This document shows, piece by piece, positions 12,060 to 25,911 of a stretch of 64,000 nt of DNA. The DNA comes from Chamaea fasciata (taxonomy: Eukaryota > Chordata > Aves > Passeriformes > Sylviidae). The notes beneath the pieces were generated by a model, which was not told the origin of the DNA, made no database searches, and saw only the letters and a program-made list of their open reading frames with translations. Position 1 is the first letter of the stretch. The number at the start of each line of letters is the position of its first letter. The position numbers and the translations under genes were made by a program. The stretch is from contig JARCOQ010000010.1 in NCBI GenBank assembly GCA_029207755.1, positions 930,001 through 994,000 on the forward strand, in the 5' to 3' direction.

Positions 12060-13220
12060 AGCCATTCCTCCCACCTTGTATTGACTCTTGCCAGACCCCG
12101 AGGCATGGATCTCACTCTGGATGGCCAGTGGTCTGGATGGGCACCAGACCATGGATCCCCTATCAATGGACACTGGTCTAGATGGACGCCAGAGCCATGG
12201 ATTCCAGCAGGACACTGGTGTGGATGGACACCAGAGCCATGGATGCCACTGTGGATGGATACTGGTTTGGATGGACATAAGAGCCACGGATCCCAATCTA
12301 GATGGACGCTGCTGTGAATAGACACCAGAGCCATGGATCCCACTCTGAATGCACACTACTCGTGATGGACACAAGAGCCATGCATCCCTCTGTGGATGGA
12401 GCGTGGTTTGAAGGCACAGCACAGCCCCGCATCCAGATGGACACCAGAGCCGTGGATCCCAACTGGACAGTGGTGTGGATGGACTCCAGAGCCATGGATC
12501 CCACAATGAATGCACACTACTCGTGATGGACACAAGAGTCATGCATCCCTCTGTGGATGGAGCCTGGTTTGAAGGCACAGCACAGCCACGCATCCAGATG
12601 GACACCAGAGCCGTGGATCCCAACTGGACAGTGGTCTGGATGGACACCAGAGCCATGGATCCCACTCTGGATGGACCCTGGTACAGATGGACAGCATAGC
12701 CATGGATGCATAATGGACACTGCTCCAGATGGATAATGATCTGGATGGACGCCAATGCCATGGATCCCACTCTGGATGCACGCTGTTCTTGATGGACACA
12801 GGCGTCATGCATGGGTCTGTAGATGGAGCCTGGTATGAATGGACAGCACAGCCACGTATCCAGATGGATACTTGTCCAGATGGACAGCAGAGCCGTGGAT
12901 CTCAAGTGGACAGTGGTCTGGATGGAATCCAAAGCGATGGATCCCACTGTGGATGGACACTGGTATGGATAGACCTCCGAGCCTTGGATCCGAGCTTTGC
13001 TCTGTTCTGGATAGACTCCAGAGCCATGGATCCGTCTCTGGATGGACGCTGGTCTGGATGGACACCCGAGCCATGGATCCAAATTGGAGCCTGGTCTGGA
13101 TGGATACAAGGCCCATGGATTCCACTCTTGATGGACACTTGTGGAGAGAGCAACCAGAGGCATGGATTCGACTCGACATGGACACTGGTCCTGAAGGACA
13201 GTGGTCTAGATGGTGACCAG
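12060..13220. repeat. 1161 bp HOR block
   Basis: Partner of 755-1915 at an offset of 11,305 bp, including the rare GAGAGAGCAACC tail variant. Confidence 0.9.
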
Positions 13221-13824
13221 AGCCATTCCTCCCACCTTGTATTGACTCTTGCCAGACCCCGAGGCATGGATCCCACTCTGGATGGCCAGTGGTCTGGATG
13301 GGCACCAGACCATGGCTCCCCTATCAATGGACACTGGTCTAGATGGACACCAAAGCCATGGATTCCAGCTGGACACTGGTGTGGATGGACACCAGAGCCA
13401 TGGATGCCACTGTGGATGGACACTGGTTTGGATGGACATAAGAGCCTTGGATCCCAGCTTGACTGAGTTCTGGATGGAGAGCAGAGTCTTGGATTGGACT
13501 CTGGATGGATACTGCTCCAGATGGACAGCAGAGTCTTGGATTGGACTCTGGATGGATACTGCTCCAGATGGACACCAGACCCATGGATCCCACTGTTGGT
13601 GGATACTGGTCTGGATGGACTCCAGAGCCATGGATCCGTCCCTGGATGGACGCAGTTCTGGATGGACACCAGAGCCATAGATCCAAATTGGAGCCTGTTC
13701 TGGATGGATGCAAGGGCCATGGATTCCACTCTGGATGGATACTGCTCCAGTTAGCAACCAGAGTCATGGATCCGAATCCAGATGGAGACTGGTCCAGATG
13801 GACACTGGTCCAGATGGTGACCAG
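13221..13824. repeat. 604 bp HOR block
   Basis: Second copy of the two-monomer deletion form; partner of 1916-2519. Confidence 0.9.
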
Positions 13825-14527
13825 AGCCATTCCTCCCACCTTGTATTGATAGTGGTCTTGCCAGACCCGGAGGCATGGATCCCACTCTGGATGGCCAGTG
13901 GTCTGGATGGGCACCAAACCATGGATCCCCTATCAATGGACACTGGTCTAGATGGACACCAGAGCCATGGAGTCCAGCTGGACACTGGTGTGGATGGACA
14001 CCAGAGCAATGGATGCCACTGTGGATGGATACTGGTTTGGATGGACATAAGAGCCACGGATCCCAATCTAGATGGACGCTGCTGTGAATAGACACCATTG
14101 CCATGAATCCCACTGTGGATGGACACTGGTATGGATAGACATCAGAGCCTTGGATCCCAGCTTGACTGAGTTCTGGATGGAGAGCAGAGTCTTGGATTGG
14201 ACTCTGGATGGATACTGCTCCAGATGGACAGCAGAGTCTTGGATTGGACTCTGGATGGATACTGCTCCAGATGGACACCAGACCCATGGATCCCACTGTT
14301 GGTGGATACTGGTCTGGATGGACTCCAGAGCCATGGATCCGTCCCTGGATGGACACAGCTCTGGATGGACACCAGAGCCATAGATCCAAATTGGAGCCTG
14401 TTCTGGATGGATGCAAGGGCCATGGATTCCACTCTGGATGGATACTGCTCCAGTTAGCAACCAGAGTCATGGATCCGAATCCAGATGGAGACTGGTCCAG
14501 ATGGACACTGGTCCAGATGGTGACCAG
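13825..14527. repeat. 703 bp HOR block
   Basis: L start and L tail. Its m11 (GCCATAGATCCAAATTGG, then GCCTGTTCTGG at 14393-14403) is one parent of the chimeric monomer at 24015. Confidence 0.9.
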
Positions 14528-15574
14528 AGCCATTCCTCCCACCTTGTATTGATAGTGGTCTTGCCAGACCCGGAGGCATGGATCCCACTCTGGATGGCCA
14601 GTGGTCTGGATGGGCACCAAACCATGGATCCCCTATGAATGGACACTGGTCTAGATGGACGCCAGAGCCATGGATTCCAGCTGGACACTGGTGTGGATGG
14701 ACACCAGAGCCATGGATGCCACTGTGGATGGACACTGGTTTGGATGGACATAAGAGCCACGGATCCCAATCTGGATGGACGCTGCTGTGAATAGACCCCA
14801 GAGCCATGGATCCCACAGTGGATTGACAGTGGTCAGGATGGACACCAGAGCAATGGATGCCACTGTGGATGGACACAGGTAGAGATGCACACCAGAGTAA
14901 TGGTGTCCGCTCTGGATGGACACTGGTCTGGATAGACAGCAGAACCCTGGCTTCCACTCTGGATGGACGCTTGCCTGAATAGACAAAAGAGCTATGGATC
15001 CCAGCTTGACACTGGTCTGGATGGACACCAGAGCCATGGATCCCACTCTGAATGCACACTACTCGTGATGGACAAAAGAGCCATGCATCCCTCTGTGGAT
15101 GGAGCCTGGCTTGAATGGACAGCACAGCCACGAATCCAGACGGACACCAGAGCCGTGGATCCCAACTGGACAGTGGTCTCGATGGACACCAGTGCCATGG
15201 ATCCCACTGCGGATGGACACTGGTATGGATAGACATCAGAGCCTTGGATCCCAGCTTGACTGTGTTCTGGATGGAGAGCAGAGTCTTGGATTGGACTCTC
15301 GATGGATACTGCTCCAGATGGACACCAGAGCCATGGATCCCCCTGTAGATGGATCCCCGTCTGGATAGACTCCAGAGCCATGGATCCGTCTCTGGATGGA
15401 CGCTGGTCTGGATGGACACCCGAGCCATGGATCCAAATTGGAGCCTGGTCTGGATGGATACAAGGCCCATGGATTCCACTCTTGATGGACACTTGTGGAG
15501 ATAGCAACCAGAGGCATGGATTCGACTCGACATGGACACTGGTCCTGAAGGACAGTGGTCTAGATGGTGACCAG
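14528..15574. repeat. 1047 bp HOR block, S tail
   Basis: Partner of 3223-4269 (11,305 bp away) and of 24167-25213 (9,639 bp away). First complete block of the 9.64 kb duplicated segment. Confidence 0.9.
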
Positions 15575-16272
15575 AGCCATTCCTCCCACCTTGTATTGAC
15601 TCTTGCCAGACCCCGAGGCATGGATCCCACTCTGGATGGCCAGTGGTCTGGATGGGCACCAGACCATGGCTCCCCTATCAATGGACACTGGTCTAGATGG
15701 ACACCAAAGCCATGGATTCCAGCTGGACACTGGTGTGGATGGACACCAGAGCCATGGATGCCACTGTGGATGGACACTGGTTTGGATGGACATAAGAGCC
15801 ACGGATCCCAATCTGGATGGACGCTGCTGTGAAAAGACACCAGAGCCATGGATCCCACTGTGGATGGACACTGGTATGGATAGACATCAGAGCCTTGGAT
15901 CCCAGCTTGACTGAGTTCTGGATGGAGAGCAGAGTCTTGGATTGGACTCTGGATGGATACTGCTCCAGATGGACAGCAGAGTCTTGGATTGGACTCTGGA
16001 TGGATACTGCTCCAGATGGACACCAGACCCATGGATCCCACTGTTGGTGGATACTGGTCTGGATGGACTCCAGAGCCATGGATCCGTCCCTGGATGGACA
16101 CAGTTCTGGATGGACACCAGAGCCATAGATCCAAATTGGAGCCTGTTCTGGATGGATGCAAGGGCCATGGATTCCACTCTGGATGGCTACTGCTCCAGTT
16201 AGCAACCAGAGTCATGGATCCGAATCCAGATGGAGACTGGTCCAGATGGACACTGGTCCAGATGGTGACCAG
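15575..16272. repeat. 698 bp HOR block
   Basis: S start, L tail, with the GAAAAGACACC form of m19 and GGCTACTGCTCC in m12, as in 4270-4967. Confidence 0.9.
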
Positions 16273-17319
16273 AGCCATTCCTCCCACCTTGTATTGATAG
16301 TGGTCTTGCCAGACCCGGAGGCATGGATCCCACTCTGAATGGCCAGTGGTCTGGATGGGCACCAAACCATGGATCCCCTATCAATGGACACTGGTCTAGA
16401 TGGACACCAGAGCCATGGATTCCAGCTGGACACTGGTGTGGATGGACACCAGAGCCATGGATGCCACTGTGGATGGACACTGGTTTGGATGGACATAAGA
16501 GCCACGGATCCCAATCTGGATGGACGCTGCTGTGAATAGACCCCAGAGCCATGGATCCCACAGTGGATTGACAGTGGTCAGGATTGACACCAGAGCAATG
16601 GATGCCACTGTGGATGGACGCAGGTAGAGATGCACACCAGAGTAATGGTGTCCGCTCTGGATTGACACTGGTCAGGATAGACAGCAGAACCCTGGCTTCC
16701 ACTCTGGATGGACGCTTGCCTGAATAGACAAAAGAGCTATGGATCCCAGCTTGACACTGGTCTGGAAGGACACCAGAGCCATGGATCCCACTCTGAATGC
16801 ACACTACTCGTGATGGACACAAGAGCCATGCATCCCTCTGTGGATGGAGCCTGGTTTGAATGGACAGCACAGCCACGCATCCAGATGGACACCAGAGCCA
16901 TGGATCCCAACTGGACAGTGGTCTCGATGGACACCAGAGCCATGGATCCCACTGTGGATGGACACTGGTATGGATAGACATCAGAGCCTTGGATCCCAGC
17001 TTGATTGTGTTCTGGATGGAGAGCAGAGTCTTGGATTGGACTCTAGATGGATACTGCTCCAGATGGACACCAGAGCCATGGATCCCACTGTTGGTGGATT
17101 CTGGTCTGGATGGACTCCAGAGCCATGGATCCGTCCCTGGATGGACACAGTTCTGGATGGACACCAGAGCCATAGATCCAAATTGGAGCCTGTTCTGGAT
17201 GGATGCAAGGGCCATGGATTCCACTCTGGATGGATACTGCTCCAGTTAGCAACCAGAGTCATGGATCCGAATCCAGATGGAGATAGGTCCAGATGGACAC
17301 TGGTCCAGATGGTGACCAG
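16273..17319. repeat. 1047 bp HOR block, L tail
   Basis: Carries the GGATTGACACCAG and GGACGCAGGTAG variants of the 4968-type subgroup. Confidence 0.9.
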
Positions 17320-18364
17320 AGCCATTCCTCCCACCTTGTATTGATAGTGGTCTTGCCAGACCCGGAGGCATGGATCCCACTCTGGATGGCCAGTGGTCTG
17401 GATGGGCCCCAGACCATGGATCCCCTATGAATGGACACTGGTCTAGATGGACGCCAGAGCCATGGATTCCAGCTGGACACTGGTGTGGATGGACACCAGA
17501 GCCATGGATGCCACTGTGGATGGACACTGGTTTGGATGGACATAAGAGCCACGGATCCCAATCTGGATGGACGCTGCTGTGAATAGACCCCAGAGCCATG
17601 GATCCCACAGTGGATTGACAGTGGTCAGGATGGACACCAGAGCAATGGATGCCACTGTGGATGGACACAGGTAGAGATGCACACCAGAGTAATGGTGTCC
17701 GCTCTGGATGGACACTGGTCTGGATAGACAGCAGAACCCTGGCTTCCACTCTGGATGGACGCTTGCCTGAATAGACAAAAGAGCTATGGATCCCAGCTTG
17801 ACACTGGTCTGGATGGACACCAGAGCCATGGATCCCACTCTGAATGCACACTACTCGTGATGGACAAAAGAGCCATGCATCCCTCTGTGGATGGAGCCTG
17901 GCTTGAATGGACAGCACAGCCACGAATCCAGACGGACACCAGAGCCGTGGATCCCAACTGGACAGTGGTCTCGATGGACACCAGTGCCATGGATCCCACT
18001 GCGGATGGACACTGGTATGGATAGACATCAGAGCCTTGGATCCCAGCTTGACTGTGTTCTGGATGGAGAGCAGTCTTGGATTGGACTCTCGATGGATACT
18101 GCTCCAGATGGACACCAGAGCCATGGATCCCCCTGTAGATGGATCCCCGTCTGGATAGACTCCAGAGCCATGGATCCGTCTCTGGATGGATGCTGGTCTG
18201 GATGGACACCCGAGCCATTGATCCGAATTGGAGCCTGGTCTGGATGGATACAAGGGCCATGGATTCCACTCTTGATGGACACTTGTGGAGATAGCAACCA
18301 GAGGCATGGATTCGACTCGACATGGACACTGGTCCTGAAGGACAGTGGTCTAGATGGTGACCAG
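17320..18364. repeat. 1045 bp HOR block
   Basis: Second copy of the form with a 2 bp deletion at the m7/m8 junction (about 18071-18073). The copy 9.64 kb downstream (26959-28005) lacks this deletion, so the offset changes there from 9,639 to 9,641 bp. Confidence 0.9.
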
Positions 18365-19525
18365 AGCCATTCCTCCCACCTTGTATTGACTCTTGCCAGA
18401 CCCCGAGGCATGGATCTCACTCTGGATGGCCAGTGGTCTGGATGGGCACCAGACCATGGATCCCCTATCAATGGACACTGGTCTAGATGGACGCCAGAGC
18501 CATGGATTCCAGCAGGACACTGGTGTGGATGGACACCAGAGCCATGGATGCCACTGTGGATGGATACTGGTTTGGATGGACATAAGAGCCACGGATCCCA
18601 ATCTAGATGGACGCTGCTGTGAATAGACACCAGAGCCATGGATCCCACTCTGAATGCACACTACTCGTGATGGACACAAGAGCCATGCATCCCTCTGTGG
18701 ATGGAGCGTGGTTTGAAGGCACAGCACAGCCCCGCATCCAGATGGACACCAGAGCCGTGGATCCCAACTGGACAGTGGTGTGGATGGACTCCAGAGCCAT
18801 GGATCCCACAATGAATGCACACTACTCGTGATGGACACAAGAGTCATGCATCCCTCTGTGGATGGAGCCTGGTTTGAAGGCACAGCACAGCCACGCATCC
18901 AGATGGACACCAGAGCCGTGGATCCCAACTGGACAGTGGTCTGGATGGACACCAGAGCCATGGATCCCACTCTGGATGGACCCTGGTACAGATGGACAGC
19001 ATAGCCATGGATGCATAATGGACACTGCTCCAGATGGATAATGATCTGGATGGACGCCAATGCCATGGATCCCACTCTGGATGCACGCTGTTCTTGATGG
19101 ACACAGGCGTCATGCATGGGTCTGTAGATGGAGCCTGGTATGAATGGACAGCACAGCCACGTATCCAGATGGATACTTGTCCAGATGGACAGCAGAGCCG
19201 TGGATCTCAAGTGGACAGTGGTCTGGATGGAATCCAAAGCGATGGATCCCACTGTGGATGGACACTGGTATGGATAGACCTCCGAGCCTTGGATCCGAGC
19301 TTTGCTCTGTTCTGGATAGACTCCAGAGCCATGGATCCGTCTCTGGATGGACGCTGGTCTGGATGGACACCCGAGCCATGGATCCAAATTGGAGCCTGGT
19401 CTGGATGGATACAAGGCCCATGGATTCCACTCTTGATGGACACTTGTGGAGATAGCAACCAGAGGCATGGATTCGACTCGACATGGACACTGGTCCTGAA
19501 GGACAGTGGTCTAGATGGTGACCAG
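18365..19525. repeat. 1161 bp HOR block
   Basis: Doubled m2-m5 set at 18634-18955 and a p cassette; S start and S tail. Confidence 0.9.
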
Positions 19526-20223
19526 AGCCATTCCTCCCACCTTGTATTGACTCTTGCCAGACCCCGAGGCATGGATCCCACTCTGGATGGCCAGTGGTCT
19601 GGATGGGCACCAGACCATGGCTCCCCTATCAATGGACACTGGTCTAGATGGACACCAGAGCCATGGATTCCAGCTGGACACTGGTGTGGATGGACACCAG
19701 AGCCATGGATGCCACTGTGGATGGACACTGGTTTGGATGGACATAAGAGCCACGGATCCCAATCTGGATGGACGCTGCTGTGAAAAGGCACCAGAGCCAT
19801 GGATCCCACTGTGGATGGACACTGGTATGGATAGACATCAGAGCCTTGGATCCCAGCTTGACTGAGTTCTGGATGGAGAGCAGAGTCTTGGATTGGACTC
19901 TGGATGGATACTGCTCCAGATGGACAGCAGAGTCTTGGATTGGACTCTGGATGGATACTGCTCCAGATGGACACCAGACCCATGGATCCCACTGTTGGTG
20001 GATACTGGTCTGGATGGACTCCAGAGCCATGGATCCGTCCCTGGATGGACACAGTTCTGGATGGACACCAGAGCCATAGATCCAAATTGGAGCCTGTTCT
20101 GGATGGATGCAAGGGCCATGGATTCCACTCTGGATGGATACTGCTCCAGTTAGCAACCAGAGTCATGGATCCGAATCCAGATGGAGACTGGTCCAGATGG
20201 ACACTGGTCCAGATGGTGACCAG
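19526..20223. repeat. 698 bp HOR block
   Basis: m19 ends GAAAAGGCACC, a variant shared with 29167 and 51452 but not with 8221, which marks a separate lineage from the left 11 kb. Confidence 0.9.
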
Positions 20224-20926
20224 AGCCATTCCTCCCACCTTGTATTGATAGTGGTCTTGCCAGACCCGGAGGCATGGATCCCACTCTGGATGGCCAGTGG
20301 TCTGGATGGGCACCAAACCATGGATCCCCTATCAATGGACACTGGTCTAGATGGACACCAGAGCCATGGAGTCCAGCTGGACACTGGTGTGGATGGACAC
20401 CAGAGCAATGGATGCCACTGTGGATGGATACTGGTTTGGATGGACATAAGAGCCACGGATCCCAATCTAGATGGACGCTGCTGTGAATAGACACCATTGC
20501 CATGAATCCCACTGTGGATGGACACTGGTATGGATAGACATCAGAGCCTTGGATCCCAGCTTGACTGAGTTCTGGATGGAGAGCAGAGTCTTGGATTGGA
20601 CTCTGGATGGATACTGCTCCAGATGGACAGCAGAGTCTTGGATTGGACTCTGGATGGATACTGCTCCAGATGGACACCAGACCCATGGATCCCACTGTTG
20701 GTGGATACTGGTCTGGATGGACTCCAGAGCCATGGATCCGTCCCTGGATGGACACAGCTCTGGATGGACACCAGAGCCATAGATCCAAATTGGAGCCTGT
20801 TCTGGATGGATGCAAGGGCCATGGATTCCACTCTGGATGGATACTGCTCCAGTTAGCAACCAGAGTCATGGATCCGAATCCAGATGGAGACTGGTCCAGA
20901 TGGACACTGGTCCAGATGGTGACCAG
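20224..20926. repeat. 703 bp HOR block
   Basis: L start and L tail. m17 reads CCATGGAGTCCAGC instead of CCATGGATTCCAGC, shared with the other 703 bp blocks. Confidence 0.9.
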
Positions 20927-21582
20927 AGCCATTCCTCCCACCTTGTATTGATAGTGGTCTTGCCAGACCCGGAGGCATGGATCCCACTCTGGATGGCCAG
21001 TGGTCTGGATGGGCACCAAACCATGGATCCCCTATCAATGGACACTGGTCTAGATGGACACCAGAGCCATGGATTCCAGCTGGACACTGGTGTGGATGGA
21101 CACCAGAGCAATGGATGCCACTGTGGATGGATACTGGTTTGGATGGACATAAGCGCCACGGATCCCAATCTAGATGGACGCTGCTGTGAATAGACACCAT
21201 TGCCATGAATCCCACTGTGGATGGACACTGGTATGGATAGACATCAGAGTTTTGGATCCCAGCTTGACTGTGTTCTGGATGGAGAGCAGAGTCTTGGATT
21301 GGACTCTAGATGGATACTGCTCCAGATGGACACCAGAGCCATGGATCCCCCTGTAGATGGATCCCCGTCTGGATAGACTCCAGAGCCATGGATCCGTCTC
21401 TGGATGGATGCTGGTCTGGATGGACACCCGAGCCATGGATCCAAATTGGAGCCTGGTCTGGATGGATACAAAGGCCATGGATTCCACTCTTGATGGACAC
21501 TTGTGGAGATAGCAACCAGAGGCATGGATTCGACTCGACATGGACACTGGTCCTGAAGGACAGTGGTCTAGATGGTGACCAG
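20927..21582. repeat. 656 bp HOR block
   Basis: Fourteen monomers; one monomer shorter than a 703 block because m8 is single. m19 is preceded by CATAAGCGCCACGG and m7 reads AGTTTTGGATCC. L start, S tail. Confidence 0.9.
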
Positions 21583-22812
21583 AGCCATTCCTCCCACCTT
21601 GTATTGACTCTTGCCAGACCCCGAGGCATGGATCCCACTCTGGATGGCAAGTGGTCTGGATGGGCACCAAACCATGGATCCCCTATCAATGGACACTGGT
21701 CTAGATGGACGCCAGAGCCATGGATTCCAGCTGGACACTGGTGTGGATGGACACCAGAGCCATGGATGCCACTGTGGATGGACACTGGTTTGGATGGACA
21801 TAAGCGCCACGGATCCCAATCTGGATGGACACTGCTGTGAATAGACACCAGAGCCATGGATCCCACAGTGGATTGACAGTGGTCAGGATGGACACCAGAG
21901 CCATGGATGCCACTGTGGATGGACACAGGTAGAGATGCACACCAGAGTAATGGTGTCCGCTCTGGATGGACCCTGGTCAGGATAGACAGCAGAACCCTGG
22001 CTTCCACTCTGGATGGACGCTTGCCTGAATAGACAAAAGAGCTATGGATCCCAGCTTGACACTGGTCTGGATGGACACCAGAGCCATGGATCCCACAATG
22101 AATGCGCACTACTCGTGATGGACACAAGAGCCATGCATCCCTCTGTGGATGGAGCCTGGTTTGAATGGACAGCACAGCCACGCATCCAGATGGACACCAG
22201 AGCCGTGGATCCCAACTGGACAGTGGTCTGGATGGACACCAGAGCCATGGATCCCACTCTGGATGGACCCTGGTACAGATGGACAGCATAGCCATGGATG
22301 CATAATGGACACTGCTCCAGATGGATAATGATCTGGATGGACGCCAATGCCATGGATCCCACTCTGGATGCACGCTGTTCTTGATGGACACAGGCGTCAT
22401 GCATGGGTCTGTAGATGGAGCCTGGTATGAATGGACAGCACAGCCACGTATCCAGATGGATACTTGTCCAGATGGACAGCAGAGCCGTGGATCTCAAGTG
22501 GACAGTGGTCTGGATGGAATCCAAAGCGATGGATCCCACTGTGGATGGACACTGGTATGGATAGACCTCCGAGCCTTGGATCCGAGCTTTGCTCTGTTCT
22601 GGATAGACTCCAGAGCCATGGATCCGTCTCTGGATGGACGCTGGTCTGGATGGACACCCGAGCCATGGATCCAAATTGGAGCCTGGTCTGGATGGATACA
22701 AGGGCCATGGATTCCACTCTTGATGGACACTTGTGGAGATAGCAACCAGAGGCATGGATTCGACTCGACATGGACACTGGTCCTGAAGGACAGTGGTCTA
22801 GATGGTGACCAG
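21583..22812. repeat. 1230 bp HOR block
   Basis: Twenty-seven monomers: m14(S), m15-m23, m1-m5, p1-p8, m10-m13. It combines the m20-m23/m1 stretch of a 1047 block with the p cassette of a 1161 block; lengths add to 1230. m2 reads CACAATGAATGCGCAC. Confidence 0.92.
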
Positions 22813-23510
22813 AGCCATTCCTCCCACCTTGTATTGACTCTTGCCAGACCCCGAGGCATGGATCCCACTCTGGATGGCCAGTGGTCTGGATGGGCACCAG
22901 ACCATGGCTCCCCTATCAATGGACACTGGTCTAGATGGACACCAGAGCCATGGATTCCAGCTGGACACTGGTGTGGATGGACACCAGAGCAATGGATGCC
23001 ACTGGGGATGGATACTGGTTTGGATGGACATAAGAGCCACGGATCCCAATCTAGATGGACGCTGCTGTGAATAGACACCAGAGCCATGGATCCCACTGTG
23101 GATGGACACTGGTATGGATAGACATCAGAGCCTTGGATCCCAGCTTGACTGAGTTCTGGATGGAGAGCAGAGTCTTGGATTGGACTCTGGATGGATACTG
23201 CTCCAGATGGACAGCAGAGTCTTGGATTGGACTCTGGATGGATACTGCTCCAGATGGACACCAGACCCATGGATCCCACTGTTGGTGGATACTGGTCTGG
23301 ATGGACTCCAGAGCCATGGATCCGTCCCTGGATGGACACAGTTCTGGATGGACACCAGAGCCATAGATCCAAATTGGAGCCTGTTCTGGATGGATGCAAG
23401 GGCCATGGATTCCACTCTGGATGGATACTGCTCCAGTTAGCAACCAGAGTCATGGATCCGAATCCAGATGGAGACTGGTCCAGATGGACACTGGTCCAGA
23501 TGGTGACCAG
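22813..23510. repeat. 698 bp HOR block
   Basis: S start, L tail. m18 has CACTGGGGATGGATAC, seen otherwise only in the duplicates at 32454 and 54739. Confidence 0.9.
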
Positions 23511-24166
23511 AGCCATTCCTCCCACCTTGTATTGATAGTGGTCTTGCCAGACCCCAAGGCATGGATCCCACTCTGGATGGCCATTGGTCTGGATGGGCAC
23601 CAAACCATGGATCCCCTATCAATGGACACTGGTCTAGATGGACACCAGAGCCAGGGATTCCAGCTGGACACTGGTGTGGATGGACACCAGAGCAATGGAT
23701 GCCACTGTGGATGGATACTTGTTTGGATGGACATAAGCGCCACGGATCCCAATCTAGATGGACGCTGCTGTGAATAGACACCATTGCCATGAATCCCACT
23801 GTGGATGGACACTGGTATGGATAGACATCAGAGTTTTGGATCCCAGCTTGACTGTGTTCTGGATGGAGAGCAGAGTCTTGGATTGGACTCTAGATGGATA
23901 CTGCTCCAGATGGACACCAGAGCCATGGATCCCACTGTAGATGGATCCCCGTCTGGATAGACTCCAGAGCCATGGATCCGTCTCTGGATGGATGCTGGTC
24001 TGGATGGACACCCGAGCCATGGATCCAAATTGGAGCCTGTTCTGGATGGATGCAAGGGCCATGGATTCCACTCTGGATGGATACTGCTCCAGTTAGCAAC
24101 CAGAGTCATGGATCCGAATCCAGATGGAGACTGGTCCAGATGGACACTGGTCCAGATGGTGACCAG
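23511..24166. repeat. 656 bp HOR block, chimeric
   Basis: The only 656 bp block with an L tail. Its m11 switches from the S form (CCATGGATCCAAATT) to the L form (GCCTGTTCTGG) within 24022-24039. The block is therefore the junction of the 9.64 kb tandem duplication. It also carries CCCCAAGGCATGG and GATACTTGTTTGG variants. Confidence 0.9.
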
Positions 24167-25213
24167 AGCCATTCCTCCCACCTTGTATTGATAGTGGTCT
24201 TGCCAGACCCGGAGGCATGGATCCCACTCTGGATGGCCAGTGGTCTGGATGGGCACCAAACCATGGATCCCCTATGAATGGACACTGGTCTAGATGGACG
24301 CCAGAGCCATGGATTCCAGCTGGACACTGGTGTGGATGGACACCAGAGCCATGGATGCCACTGTGGATGGACACTGGTTTGGATGGACATAAGAGCCACG
24401 GATCCCAATCTGGATGGACGCTGCTGTGAATAGACCCCAGAGCCATGGATCCCACAGTGGATTGACAGTGGTCAGGATGGACACCAGAGCAATGGATGCC
24501 ACTGTGGATGGACACAGGTAGAGATGCACACCAGAGTAATGGTGTCCGCTCTGGATGGACACTGGTCTGGATAGACAGCAGAACCCTGGCTTCCACTCTG
24601 GATGGACGCTTGCCTGAATAGACAAAAGAGCTATGGATCCCAGCTTGACACTGGTCTGGATGGACACCAGAGCCATGGATCCCACTCTGAATGCACACTA
24701 CTCGTGATGGACAAAAGAGCCATGCATCCCTCTGTGGATGGAGCCTGGCTTGAATGGACAGCACAGCCACGAATCCAGACGGACACCAGAGCCGTGGATC
24801 CCAACTGGACAGTGGTCTCGATGGACACCAGTGCCATGGATCCCACTGCGGATGGACACTGGTATGGATAGACATCAGAGCCTTGGATCCCAGCTTGACT
24901 GTGTTCTGGATGGAGAGCAGAGTCTTGGATTGGACTCTCGATGGATACTGCTCCAGATGGACACCAGAGCCATGGATCCCCCTGTAGATGGATCCCCGTC
25001 TGGATAGACTCCAGAGCCATGGATCCGTCTCTGGATGGACGCTGGTCTGGATGGACACCCGAGCCATGGATCCAAATTGGAGCCTGGTCTGGATGGATAC
25101 AAGGCCCATGGATTCCACTCTTGATGGACACTTGTGGAGATAGCAACCAGAGGCATGGATTCGACTCGACATGGACACTGGTCCTGAAGGACAGTGGTCT
25201 AGATGGTGACCAG
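24167..25213. repeat. 1047 bp HOR block, S tail
   Basis: First complete block of the second 9.64 kb copy and of the 22,285 bp-offset segment (partner 46452-47498). Confidence 0.9.
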
Positions 25214-25911
25214 AGCCATTCCTCCCACCTTGTATTGACTCTTGCCAGACCCCGAGGCATGGATCCCACTCTGGATGGCCAGTGGTCTGGATGGGCACCA
25301 GACCATGGCTCCCCTATCAATGGACACTGGTCTAGATGGACACCAAAGCCATGGATTCCAGCTGGACACTGGTGTGGATGGACACCAGAGCCATGGATGC
25401 CACTGTGGATGGACACTGGTTTGGATGGACATAAGAGCCACGGATCCCAATCTGGATGGACGCTGCTGTGAAAAGACACCAGAGCCATGGATCCCACTGT
25501 GGATGGACACTGGTATGGATAGACATCAGAGCCTTGGATCCCAGCTTGACTGAGTTCTGGATGGAGAGCAGAGTCTTGGATTGGACTCTGGATGGATACT
25601 GCTCCAGATGGACAGCAGAGTCTTGGATTGGACTCTGGATGGATACTGCTCCAGATGGACACCAGACCCATGGATCCCACTGTTGGTGGATACTGGTCTG
25701 GATGGACTCCAGAGCCATGGATCCGTCCCTGGATGGACACAGTTCTGGATGGACACCAGAGCCATAGATCCAAATTGGAGCCTGTTCTGGATGGATGCAA
25801 GGGCCATGGATTCCACTCTGGATGGCTACTGCTCCAGTTAGCAACCAGAGTCATGGATCCGAATCCAGATGGAGACTGGTCCAGATGGACACTGGTCCAG
25901 ATGGTGACCAG
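25214..25911. repeat. 698 bp HOR block
   Basis: S start, L tail, with GAAAAGACACC in m19. Confidence 0.9.

Larger units (their letters stand above)
11306..19657. repeat. Large duplicate A2, partner of 1-8352
   Basis: Second copy of the 11,305 bp-period segment. After 19658 the series runs 698, 703, 656, 1230, whereas after 8353 it runs 698, 1047, 1047, 1047. Confidence 0.9.
14401..24039. repeat. Tandem duplicate B1, about 9.64 kb
   Basis: Eleven blocks in the order 1047, 698, 1047, 1045, 1161, 698, 703, 656, 1230, 698, 656 repeat directly next door. The offset is 9,639 bp up to the 2 bp deletion near 18072 and 9,641 bp after it. The two copies abut at the chimeric monomer in 24022-24039. 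Confidence 0.92.
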
